Of a stretch of 64,000 nucleotides of DNA, positions 32,665 through 43,809 are shown one piece after another (position 1 is the first letter of the stretch; the number at the start of each line of letters is the position of its first letter). The stretch is taken from assembly GCA_905250125.1 (NCBI GenBank), contig CAJNOL010000819.1, positions 1 to 64,000 of the forward strand, given 5' to 3'. This DNA is from Rotaria sordida (Eukaryota > Rotifera > Eurotatoria > Philodinida > Philodinidae). Under the pieces are notes generated by a model. That model saw only the letters and a program-made list of their open reading frames with translations, did no database searches and was not told the origin of the DNA. The position numbers and the translations under genes are program-made.

Positions 32665-35600
32665 TTACAAGAGATTCATGAAAAATTGATTTATAAAATA
32701 TAAAAAAGAAAAGAGAAAAAAAATTGAATATGATATTAAATGGAATGAAGCTAAATTACACATTCGTGGATCAGTACGAACTAATAATTCAATCATATCT
32801 GGACCAAGATAATCATCAAGACTTGTTGTTATACGTGTTATTTGCACTGTTGCATCAAGAAATATTAAATCAGGATGTTCATAAAATGAATCAAACATTG
32901 TAAATTCTTTATTTCTTAAATAAGAAAAATAATATATTCAATAAAAAATCTAAAAGATAAAATAAACATACGTATCAGATCCAAATAATTGTTGAGCAAA
33001 ATTAAGCATATTCCATATATAAAGTCTATCTAAATCTGGTAATAAACCTAAAGACAATATATATTAAATAAAACTTTTAAAAAAAGTAAAATAAAATTTG
33101 TCAAACTTGATGTCATTAAAATTCTAGCTGGAACTCGAAGTAAATGACAACTTTTATAAGCTTCAATTGTTTTACGTGTTCCATTTTTACATAATAATTC
33201 AAAATCAATTGCACGTAATGGTCGAGCCCATTGATCAACATTTCGTCCATCTGTATTTGATATAACTGCTGTATGCATTACAAATGCAACATGACCACCA
33301 CGACCTTTTTTTTTTTTATTTAATTTAAAAAGAAAAATATTTTAAAAATAAAATGAATTAAATCTAACCTTCAGTTAAACAACGAAATGCTCCTGAGCTT
33401 CCATAAAACATTTCACGATGTGAACGTGAACAATAATCTGAACCTTTAGCATAACATCTTAAACATAATGCACGTGGATTTGTTTTTAATTTATTATAAT
33501 CATAATCAAGAGAACCTGGAACACAACTTGGACCAAAATATTCACCTATTTTGGATTGGTTTTTTTTAAAATTAAAATAAATTAAATATAATATATATAT
33601 ATATTTAAATAAATAAACTAACCAGCTACTTTATTTATATGACAACTAGTTACATATATTTCTTTAATAGCACTTAAATAATCAACAGGAACATGCCAAC
33701 CAGCAAGATCTCCGATAGCTGTTGCACAAATTGTTTTACCACGTAAATTCCATAAATTACTTGTTAAATCAGTACGTTTAGCAACAGCAACAGCATACAT
33801 TACATTTGATTCCATATCAACACCATAATCTTCAGCAGCTAATGGAATTAATTGATAATAACGTTGACCACGATATGCATCAGCTCCATCAACTGTTATT
33901 ATATCAGCTATACCTTGACGAATTTTTGACATACATTCCATTGCATTTTTAGCTGATATACAATCAACATCTGGTTTTATATTTTTACGTGCAAATGCAT
34001 TTTTCATTAAACGACATTTTTCTTTTTCATATATTGATAATACACACCAACGTAATACACGTAATGGACATTCATATAAACGAGATAACATTGACAAATA
34101 TTCACTTCCTACAATTTATTTATTTCATTTATTTCATTTATAATTACTTTAAATTTAATAGATTTTTTTCTTTTCGACTACTCTATCAAATTTATTTTCA
34201 TTAAGAGATTAGATTCCTACTTATATTATCAATTATATATCCTATCATATTTTCACACTAAATCAACTTTTCTCTTTTTTCCTATGTTAACTTAATACAT
34301 TATAGAATATTTTATTAACTGTTCTATAAGTGCGGCTACAGAGTTTGGGTAAAACTATTCAAATCGAACGAAGGCAACTTGTACTCTAATATCAACAGCT
34401 ATATTCCAACACTCAAATCCACTCAAGAAACCACATCCGGACTCTCAGATCCACATAGAAGCACACATTCACAACAATCCACACGTACACTTCACAACCC
34501 GAGTCCACACCAAGAGCTACACCGATACTTGAAATCCTAGAGGTACCATCTACCATTCTAGTAGAACCGCTTGGATGGTAGAGACATCATCTAGACTGCT
34601 CAGCGCATCACCTTAGATGGTGACGACATTAGATATGATGGTAGAAGCGTCACATGGAAAACGAGGAGCATTAGTTACAATGGTGCGAACAAGCGAAGTG
34701 ATATCTATGGTATCCGAAATAATGCATATAGAAATTGAGGTGAGGGTTCGAGAAACATAGTCATGTCTCTACCATCCGAGGTGTCAATGTCACCATCCTA
34801 ATTTTTCATAGAAAAAAATCTATTTTTGGGAAAAGGTGAGATCCATCAGATGAGTTCCTCAATCATATCTCGATCTGAAGAGAATTGCTTGAGTAGTTCA
34901 CCTAAACTCGGAAGAACTCTTTGAAGAGTTGATTTTATTTGAACTCAATTCTTGAAAAAGATGAGATCACATTTCGAAATAGTTGAATAGATATTATAGA
35001 TATCTTTGTTCACCTTTAAATAAATAAATAATTACCTTTTTCTCTTTCTTTATTTAAAGAAATAAAACTCAATCTATGATTATTTGAAAAGTTTACAATT
35101 AATATAAATTTATTGATAAAGTTTTTATATCTACTGAAGAAATTTTTTAAATAGAAAAAAAGTTCTATTCCGATAATAATACATGAAATAAAATAGATAT
35201 TCAGATTAGGAAAAAACTTCTTTTTTATAATCGAATCAAAAATGAAAAGTGAATTTTTATTTGTAATAATAAACTCAAATTACAGATAAGATTTTTCAAT
35301 GGTAAAACTGATTAAAGTTGATATCAATATATCGATTAATATTTGTTTTATTTTGTTTATTGAGAGGGAATAGAAGGAAAAGGTTACTCAGAATAAAGAT
35401 AAAAAAATCTTATTTTTTTGTTATTGAATTAATATAAATTATAAACATATGTTAGACTGATATATAAATGAATGATAAAAAAAAGAAATAAAATGGTGTG
35501 ATATCATACCGAGATAATTAGTATATGATGTTCGATCATCAAGTGAATTAAAACCAATAGCTGAATCGGAAAAAAGTAAATCATTTGATTGAAAACGTTG

Positions 35601-38248
35601 AGAATTAAATAATTGAAATGATGGATTTTGTAATGAAAAAAATCTTGCTGAATCAATTAAAAGTTTTCTATATATATCACGTAATTGTTTTGGACGACGA
35701 TGTGATACAACTATAGCTGATGCAGGTCCAATTCCCTTTAATTTCAATTTTTTAAAATTTTATATTAAGAAAAAAAAATGAAAAGATATATTTACCCAAT
35801 TACATTGTTGAAATTGTTGCCAAGGAAGACGTTGTCCATTAGTACATAATAATTGAAATTGATCAATAGGAAATGTTGGATCACGTGTTTGTAATTCAAT
35901 AAGTGCTGTATGTCTTAGAAAAGCAATATCACCTTGATTAAATAAACAAATTAAAGCTCCAATATTTCCAGCATATGGATCTTGATTTGTACAAAATGTA
36001 TTTCCATTTGTACCTTGACAAAGATCACAAACAGTTGATGGATTATCACCTGTTGGATTAAATTGTCTATTTAATGCATCAGGTGCACACATTGAACCAA
36101 ATAATAATGCTGCTGATTTAACATGATTATTACAATCAATTATATTTAAACGACGATCACGTAATAATTGTGATATTGGTTGATTCCATCCAGATGATGA
36201 ACCAACTGATGAATGACATGAACGAGCACCTTGTAAATTATTTAGATTTATTGATGAACCAGCACGAACAACAGCAACTGAATAATATGTATTTGCTGAT
36301 GGACCTAAATATTTTTTTGCATTTTTATTTATAAATTAAATTTTTTATTTTTTTTTTTTTTTATTTTTACCATTGAAATTTGGTGAATAAAGTTCATTTG
36401 CTATTGGTACAAGATTATAATATCTTCCAGCTGTATATATTTCACCTGAATCAGCTGTCATTAAATCAGCTTGATCATTAAAAATTTTTCTATAACAATC
36501 AAATTTATCTAATCCAGCTATACAACTAAGTGTTGATAATGTTATATTTGATGATAATAATGCATTTGACCATGATTCACATTTTCTATATTCTCGTTCA
36601 TTTACACAACACCAACGAACTATTATTACAAAGACAACTTCTTTTTTATTATTTTATTCATCATTTTACAAGAAAATAATTCAATTGATCATTAAATTAA
36701 AGTCGACCGAAAATGTTTTATAGAGATTTAGTTTTCAATGTTTTTCATTGAAGATTCTTAGTTAGATCAAATTGAAATAATCATCTTAGATAGATATTTA
36801 TATTCTCTATCGAATAGAATTATCTTTCAAATTTTAAAAACAAATTTTATCAAGAGAGTTTTACAGAAAAGAGTAAGAAGAGAATTTTGAAAGAAAGATT
36901 TTTCAACATATGGATTTGAAAAAGCAGAAAATTCTCAATAAAATCAAGGATCGACCAGTTCTCTACAGCATTCCCTCACAAACTTCTAATCATTAGAAAA
37001 AACGAAAAAAAAACGCCCTTTTCTAGATTTTTATGAAAAAAAACCCTAAAATCCGATTAAAATGGTATTCTTTCGTTTTTTTCTAATGGTTAGAAGTTTG
37101 TGAAGGAATATCGTAAAGAACTTCTAAACTCTTGATTTTGTTGAGAATTTTCTGCTCTTTGAGATGGTTATATTGAAAAATCTTTCTATCAAAATCCTTC
37201 TCTCACTCCTTTCTGTAAAACTCTCTTGATAAAGTTTGTTTTTTAAAATTGGAGAGATAATTCTATTCGATAGAGAATTTCGCGAGGTATCTAAGATGAC
37301 TATTTCAATTTGAGCTAATTAGAAATCTTCAATGAAAATATTCAAAAATAAATCTCTATGAAACTTTTCTAGACGACTTTACCTTATATAGAAATATGAT
37401 AAAACAAATTCGAATAAATTTAATTTCATTCGATTTTAAACAAATATTTAACTAGATTGACTTCGGAATTTGAAAAAGCAAAAAAAAAAAAAAAAATTTC
37501 TCCCGAAATAGTGTTTATCCTTAGTGAGATGTTTGTTTCATTTAACGATAGGAAAAGGAAGAGTGTTTGTTCGTAATCCTGATCATCGTATCGATGAGTG
37601 AGTGTATATGCCCTAGAATAAGACGAAGTTGATTTTCAGTAATATGTCGTGTGTAAATCGGCTGTTAATGAGGTAATTGGTTGTCATAGAGTTATTTAAA
37701 TAAATTGATTGTGAGTGAGAGTTTATTATTTAAATATAAAATGGAGGAAAGAGGATAAAAATGAGTGTCAACAGTATCGTCATCAAGGATAAATCTTACT
37801 TTTTAGAATAAAAAAAGAAATTTGCTTTCATAATTAACCTTTGAAAAAGATGATCAATTTAACTTTTTTTAACAAATTAATTTCATTTAAAAAAACAACA
37901 AAAACAAAACTTTGTCAATTACATAAAAACTTTTACCGAAAAATTTTGTTTTAAGAATAAATTTATCAATAAAAATGAGTAACTAACTGAATGCTAATTG
38001 GTGATTTGATTTGTTAAAGATATAATCAGTGCTCTTTTTTTTACGTTATTGGAGAGATAAACAAAATAAACTATTATTAAAGGTTGGTAAAATATCTTAC
38101 TATTAGTTATTAGATTATTTGGATTTCCGTCTACATTATAAATACTAAATGGAATAACTGCTTGATCATAAACACTAAATTGAGTTGACGAGAATTTTAT
38201 TGAAATTATCGAAAATAATAATGAAGATAATAAATAAGACCACTTCAT
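32665..38248 (-). CDS. Two-lobed transferrin (transferrin-2 / melanotransferrin-like)
   Basis: Nine exons (38248-38101, 36619-36371, 36304-35796, 35735-35510, 34108-33623, 33545-33369, 33304-33107, 33047-32972, 32914-32665) total 2319 bases, encoding 772 residues. The start M-K-W-S-Y-L-L-S-S-L-L-F is a signal peptide. The end is hydrophobic, suggesting a GPI anchor as in melanotransferrin. Each lobe opens with R-W-C-[CV]-[VL] and carries family words (I-Y-T-A-G-R-Y-Y-N-L-V-P, S-G-A-F-R-C-L, K-S-C-H-L-L-R-V-P). Transferrin lobes bind Fe3+ with Asp, Tyr, Tyr, His and hold carbonate with an Arg. Here both lobes keep the Asp (T-A-D-S-G; T-V-D-G-A) and first Tyr (N-E-L-Y; A-E-D-Y). The second Tyr is Asn in Y-A-G-N-I-G-A and Ser in Y-G-S-S-G-A. 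The His is Ser and Arg, and the anion Arg is Ser (S-V-G-S-S-S-G-W) and Asp (A-I-G-D-L-A-G-W). Canonical iron binding is therefore unlikely, and a structural or adhesive role is possible. Introns 1 (about 1.5 kb) and 4 (about 1.4 kb) hold repeats. Confidence 0.9.
34330..34840. repeat. C/A-rich degenerate repeat inside transferrin intron 4
   Basis: From about 34395 to 34530 the plus strand is C/A-rich with irregular words (CCACATC, CACATTCACA, AATCCACAC, GAGTCCACACC). This is the complement of the G/T-rich words of the 22-25 kb block, so the G-rich strand here is the minus strand. It is followed to about 34800 by degenerate GATGGT/ACCATC words that pair in both orientations. Confidence 0.5.
36720..37359. 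mobile_element. Foldback MITE in transferrin intron 1
   Basis: A near-complete palindrome of about 640 bases centred near 37040. The ends are TAGAGATTTA on the left and AAATCTCTA on the right. Paired inner landmarks include GAAGATT with AATCTTC, ATCATCTTAGATA with TATCTAAGATGA, ATAGAATTATCT with AGATAATTCTAT, and CACAAACTTCTAA with TTAGAAGTTTGTG. No coding capacity. Confidence 0.72.
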
Positions 38249-38601
38249 TAGATCTAAATAATAAAATTGGGATTTTTTTTTTAAAAATCGATTAAAGTGA
38301 CATTAAAAAATAAAAGAAAAGAAAAGAAAGAAAAAAAGAAGGTCATCGTTGATTAAACTTACCAATAAAAACTTGTTTAAAAAAATCTATAGAGGTCACT
38401 GACATTTTTTTGAAAAATATTTATTTAGAAAAAACATTTTTTTTTCTTTTATTATTTTATTTAATAATAAATAAAAATAAAATAATATCCGAAAAACATA
38501 AAAATAAAAATAATAAATAAATAAACAATAGGATTTATGATTTAATTTCTATAAAATCAATTCAAGGATAAACAATAATAAAGAAAAAAAAAAAAAAGAC
38601 G
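38249..38601. promoter_or_regulatory. Divergent promoter region between transferrin and NEDD1
   Basis: These 353 bases separate two genes transcribed away from each other (transferrin start at 38248 on minus, NEDD1 start at 38602 on plus). The sequence is A/T homopolymer-rich with no clear TATA or named motif. A shared regulatory region is inferred from spacing alone. Confidence 0.4.
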
Positions 38602-41464
38602 ATGTTAGCTACATGTAGTAATATATTACAAATATGGAATTGTCAAGATTATTCAATAATTAAAGAATTTGGTCATGATCATCAACCATCAACAGATACA
38701 ATTAAATCTATTGATTGGAAAAAAGATAATTGTTAGATAAATACTAATTTTTCATCGAGATTTATCACCTTTTTCTTTTTTTTATTTTAGCAAATTATCT
38801 TGTTTTTACATATAAACAAACAGGACGTGTACAATTATATGATTTACAAAAAAATAAATCTGTTGAACTTTCAACGGTATTTACCAGAGAACAAAAAACA
38901 TCAAGAATTTTTCAAAATATTTTTCTTTTTAATTTTAGACAAAAGCTCAATGTTGTTCATTTAGTATGTCAGGAAAATATTTAAGTATAACTAATGAAGA
39001 TTGTCAAGCACAAATTTGGGATGTTAATTCAGGAAGAATTGCTCAAACATTTAATGTAAGTTTAAAAAAAGAAAATAAAAATGAATATAAAATTTAAAAA
39101 AATATTCTAGAGTGTTGATCAAAGTCCAATGGAATGTATATGTTGGGGAAATGGAGATTCGTATCTCGCTGCAGGAACACGAAAAGGAAATGTTTTTCTT
39201 TATAATCAATTAACAAAACAAACCTTTGCTGGATTTACAATGAAACATGGAAATAAGGTATTTAATTAAATAAAATTTAATAAATAAAAAGAAATAAAAT
39301 AAAATTTAATAAATNNNNNNNNNNAAAAGAAATAAAATAAAATTTAATAAATAAAAAGAAATAAAATAAAAAAATGTTTAGCTCGGTTCGATATCATCAA
39401 TAAAATGGTCACCACATAAAGAATTAATAGGAACAACATCAAATGATGGTTTACTTTCATTATGGAATTATCGTTTAAAAGAATTAATTATATCAATACA
39501 TTCACATAAAGCTCCAGCTACTGATTTAGCTTTTTCTCCTCATCATGATGCTTTTCTTGTTACATCAGGAATGGATGGATCATTATGTTGTTTCGATGTT
39601 GTACAACAAAAGTAAAATTCTTTTATTTTTATTATTTTATTCTAAACAAAAATAAAACATTTCAATAAAAACGAATTAAAGGATTTTATCAACAATAAGT
39701 ATCTATGCTCCATTAACAAGTGTTGATTTTCATCCAAATGGTTCATTAGTTGCTGTTGGAACAATGGGTCAACATGCATCTATTTATGATTTACGTGATC
39801 CAAAAAATAAATTATCACATTTAGTTAATTCGGAACATGGAAATGTTTATTCTGTTAAATTTGAAACAGGACAAACAACAAATATTCAAAGACCAACAAC
39901 ACTTTTACAAGAGGTTTTTATTTATTTATTTAAATAAAATTAATTTTCGAATAAATTAATTCTAGACAAATAAAAGTTTGAGTACATTTGCACAACAAAC
40001 AACACGTTCTCGTCATACATCATCATCATCATCATCATCAACAACTCAATGTTCAACACCTGTTGATGAACAAATATCAATAAATCGTTCATATGGTACA
40101 CAACCTCGAACAACACAAACACGTGAAAGATCAAATTCATCTCTTTCATCAAAAGTTAATACACCATTTATTACAACTGAATATTCAAATACTATTGATA
40201 CAAGTATGTTTACATTTTCAATTTATTTACATTGATTAATCATCAACAATAATTTTCATATTTTCAAAAAAAAAAGAAAAACAAAAATCAAATAAATTAT
40301 TTCGATAAACTATACTATTAATTATTTTCTAATTTATAATAATCTAGTGAATATTTTATTGATATATAACGTCGAATATATTGAATATTTAAGAGTAAAA
40401 TAGAGATATTTGACCTTGTTAGAGTGATTTGATAAGTGCACTCATATCAATATTGAAAATAAAGATAAAACTGTTTATATTGTTTGTTAACAAATAAAAA
40501 AAAAAGTAAAGAAGTTATTTATTTAATAGAAGAAAGATAAATATGATTGATTGAAATAAAAATCTCATTCTCAAGTTAAATATTTTAATTTAACCCTGAT
40601 TTATCAATATTTATTTATCTAATCAATGAATATAAACAAATGAGTATAATCAGAAATCGAAGGATTAATCTATAAAATGAACTGATTTAAATAATAAAAT
40701 CTCTTCTCAATATTTTAGACTCAGATTTTTTAAATTATATCCAAATATAGAAATATTTAATAGAACTTTTCTGTATTCTCTTCAATTGTTTATAAATGAA
40801 TTCGATTTTGAATAAATAATTATTTATTTTTGTTTATTTTTTGTTAAGGTTTATCATCTTCGCGACAAGGTAGGTATTCTGTTTATATTGATAAAATAAT
40901 TGAAGATATTTCTATCTATATAGAAAGTAATCATCCTGGTGAAGATAAAGTAAATATATAAATAATAATAAATAATTATTTTATTTATTATTTTAGTCAA
41001 TATCACGAGTAAGTAATAATGATTGTATGAGTTTTGAAGAATTTACAAAATTATGTGGAGTTTATAATCGTTCACCAATTGAAAATGGTCATTGTATGTG
41101 TTTATATTATTTTTAAAATAATTTAAATAAATATAATTTAAATTAGATCGAACAAATGTTAATTCAAATGATCAAGATGAATCACTTAAAATAATATTAG
41201 ATAATCGAGTTAATTCTTTACGTGAAGATTTAAAAGATGATCTTAATAGAACAAAATTATCAATGCAAATGAATTTTATTCTTGAATTAGAACGACTTAG
41301 AGTAAATTTTTTTTTTTTTGTAAAAATAAATTTAAAAAAAAAAATTTTAGAATGATTTAATGAAACAAATTGAATCTCATTCATTAAATGCTCAATTAAT
41401 CGATGAAATTGAACGTCTTAGAGATGAAAATAAACGATTACGTCAATTACAACCTCGAATTTAA
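38602..41464 (+). CDS. NEDD1: NEDD1, gamma-tubulin ring complex targeting WD40 protein
   Basis: Eleven exons (38602-38731, 38791-38876, 38939-39055, 39111-39257, 39382-39611, 39682-39913, 39966-40203, 40849-40949, 40997-41093, 41147-41301, 41351-41464) total 1647 bases, encoding 548 residues. NEDD1 brings the gamma-tubulin ring complex to centrosomes and spindles. The first half is a WD40 propeller (repeat ends such as L-Q-I-W-N, A-Q-I-W-D-V, L-S-L-W-N and A-S-I-Y-D-L-R-D). A Ser/Thr-rich linker follows, with a serine run from a TCA microsatellite (about 40013-40042). The C-terminal coiled coil is the gamma-tubulin-binding part: it has L-R-E-D-L-K-D-D-L and ends I-D-E-I-E-R-L-R-D-E-N-K-R-L-R, nearly the same as the end of vertebrate NEDD1. 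The linker is shorter than in vertebrates (about 660 residues). Intron 4 contains ten N bases. Intron 7 is about 645 bases; the rest are 47-124. Confidence 0.92.
39257..39375. repeat. Tandem A-rich repeat with an assembly gap
   Basis: Intron 4 of NEDD1 holds about three copies of a unit of some 35 bases built from AAAAAGAAATAAAATAAAA and TTTAATAAAT. Ten Ns (39315-39324) interrupt it, so the true copy number is unknown. The gap is wholly intronic and does not affect the protein. Confidence 0.8.
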
Positions 41465-41661
41465 TTAAACAAATAAAAGAATATTTTATTCCGATTCAAA
41501 CAAATATTCTTTATTACGAAAATATTCATTTTTTTTTTCTCTTTATTGTATATATATATATATATATCATAGAAGAATAAAACAAAACAAATCATATTTT
41601 TTAAAACAAATTAAAAAAAGTAAAAAAAAAAAAATGTAAGATAAATTGTTTGTTATAGATA

Positions 41662-43809
41662 ATGGATATGGAAACATATGTACCGGAAGAACATATAATT
41701 CAATCGGAAAAAGATGAGAATTTAATAAATGAACAAGAAGATATTGAATTAGTTGATAAATCATTTAAATCAATAACTAGTTATGATAGATTTTTAAAAT
41801 CTGAATCAATACCAAAACGAAGACATCCTCAACCATCTCAATTACCTGATACAATAACTATTCTTAAAGATGAAACAACTAATGGAATTGTTTATCTTGT
41901 TGGAACAGCACATTTTAGGTTTTTTATTCATTTACTTTGCTTTTTTTAAACAATTTTTATTTATTTTTAGTGAAAAAAGTCAACGTGAAGTAGCAGAAGT
42001 ATGCCTTTTTTTTATTTTTTTTTTAAATAAAATAATTTAAAATTCTAAAAGATAATTCAAATGACTCAACCAGATATTGTTATGGTTGAATTATGTCAAA
42101 GTCGTGTAAGTTTATCTCTTTTTTTGTTTTCTTTTAAATATTTTTATTATATTATATTATAAATAGGTTAATATACTTTCATTAGATGAAAATACATTAA
42201 TAAAAGAAGCATCAGAAATCAATTTACAAAAACTTCGAACCATAATTAAAGCTGTAATATATATTTATCTTATTTGTCAAAATATACCGCCGGATAAGAT
42301 CGTAAATCTGCTATCCGCTTAGCTTTTACTGACAATATTTTACTAAATATAGACCATCTCATTTTTCACATTTATAGAAAGTTTTTTTATTTTTATCTTT
42401 CAATGCAAAAAAAAAACACAATATAATCGACGACTATATTCTCTTAAATATTCTATCACTTTTCACTCTTTATTATAATAACTATGATAAAGGTCAGTTT
42501 TATTTTGAAAACTCAATATGAAAACTATTTATAGAAATCGACACAGTTTTTCATGTTCTACCAAATGACATACTGATTAGTTTATATGCAGGATTAAATA
42601 TTTTATCCTGCATAAACTAATCGATGAAGATGATTACTATGTCATTTTCTAGAGCATGAAATTATTTCCTTGATCTATAGTATTACTTTTCATATTAACT
42701 TTATAATACTAAAATAACAAAGACGATAATTATTATTCGAAATGGTCAAAAGTGGTATAGATTACCCACCCTAAGGGAATTTAGTCCACGATAATTTGTT
42801 TTTTTTTGGCTTTTTCAAAAAACGACATGAATAGAAAGAAATGTTTAGAAGTTGATGGTCTATCTTTCTATTCAGCTGAAATTGATAAATTAAGGATCGG
42901 TAGATTTCCGATATTATCCGTCAATATCGTTTATTTAAAAAGTAATTATTATTTTAGAATGGAGCTATTCATGGAATAATTCATGTACTTCTATTAAGTA
43001 TGACAGCTCATTTAACTAAACAATTAGGAATGGCACCAGGTGGAGAATTTCGAACAGCTTTTCGTGAAGTAAAAAAAAAAAGATTTTTCTTCTTTTGACA
43101 TTTGATAAATATTTTAAAAAGTTAGGCTCAAAAAGTGCCCGGTTGTAATCTTGTACTTGGTGATCGTCCAGTTGGTATAACATTAAAACGAGCGATTAAT
43201 TCTTTATCAACATGGAAAAAAATTCGTTTAGCTTGGTCATTATTAACATCTAAAGATAAAATAACGTTTGTTTATTTAATAAATAACAAAAAAAAGTGAA
43301 TCTATTTATAATGTTTATATAGAAATGAAGATGTTGAAAAATGTATGGAACAAGATGTACTTGAAAAATTATTATTAGAAATGAGTGATCAATATCCTGA
43401 ATTATCTCGTGTATTTGTTAGTGAACGTGATCAATTTTTATCATATTCATTAAGAAAATGTGCACAAAAAATTCCTATTGAAACAAATCAAACTGGTTTT
43501 GTTCCATCAACAGTTGTTGGTGTTGTTGGTATTGGTCATGTACAAGGTATTATTAAACAATGGAATCAACCAACTATTAATGATATTCAACATTTAATGA
43601 AATTGTTAAGTTTAATTACAAAAAAAAAAATTTTAATCTTTTTCTTTTTTTTTTTTAATTTCAATAAATTTTATTTGTTTAGAACAATTGATGATAAACC
43701 AAAAAATGGTTGGTCAACTTCAAATTATCTAAAATTATCATTTAAATTAGCATGTCTTGGAGCAGTTGTTGCTGCTATTTTGCAATATACTCGTTATCGA
43801 CTCCGTTGA
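41662..43809 (+). CDS. TRABD: TraB domain-containing protein (TRABD family)
   Basis: Eight exons (41662-41918, 41971-41998, 42052-42105, 42167-42253, 42958-43068, 43126-43265, 43323-43604, 43683-43809) total 1086 bases, encoding 361 residues. TRABD proteins share the TraB/PrgY fold with bacterial pheromone-shutdown proteins and with the Tiki proteases. Their own role is unsettled, and a mitochondrial membrane location has been proposed. Visible motifs are V-Y-L-V-G-T-A-H-F-S (77-86), I-V-M-V-E-L-C-Q-S-R, the G-D-R-P-V segment and the G-I-G-H-V-x-G-I motif near the end. These are the conserved GxxH and Glu positions of the fold. A hydrophobic segment followed by a basic end (T-R-Y-R-L-R) gives a C-terminal anchor. 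The gene starts 197 bases after the NEDD1 stop on the same strand, and GTTATAG lies just before the ATG. Intron 4 (704 bases) holds a foldback element. Confidence 0.9.
42282..42929. mobile_element. Foldback-type element in TRABD intron 4
   Basis: Inverted ends pair CGGATAAGATCGTAAATCT (near 42290) with AGATTTCCGATATTATCCG (near 42902). ATAGACCATC (near 42350) pairs with GATGGTCTAT (near 42855). The centre holds a tighter hairpin around 42605 (GATTAGTTTATATGCAGGAT with ATCCTGCATAAACTAATC). It is entirely intronic, with no coding capacity. Confidence 0.6.

Noticed and set aside
39978-40235. Separate serine-rich 85-codon gene
   Set aside because: It is exon 7 of NEDD1 read through into its intron.
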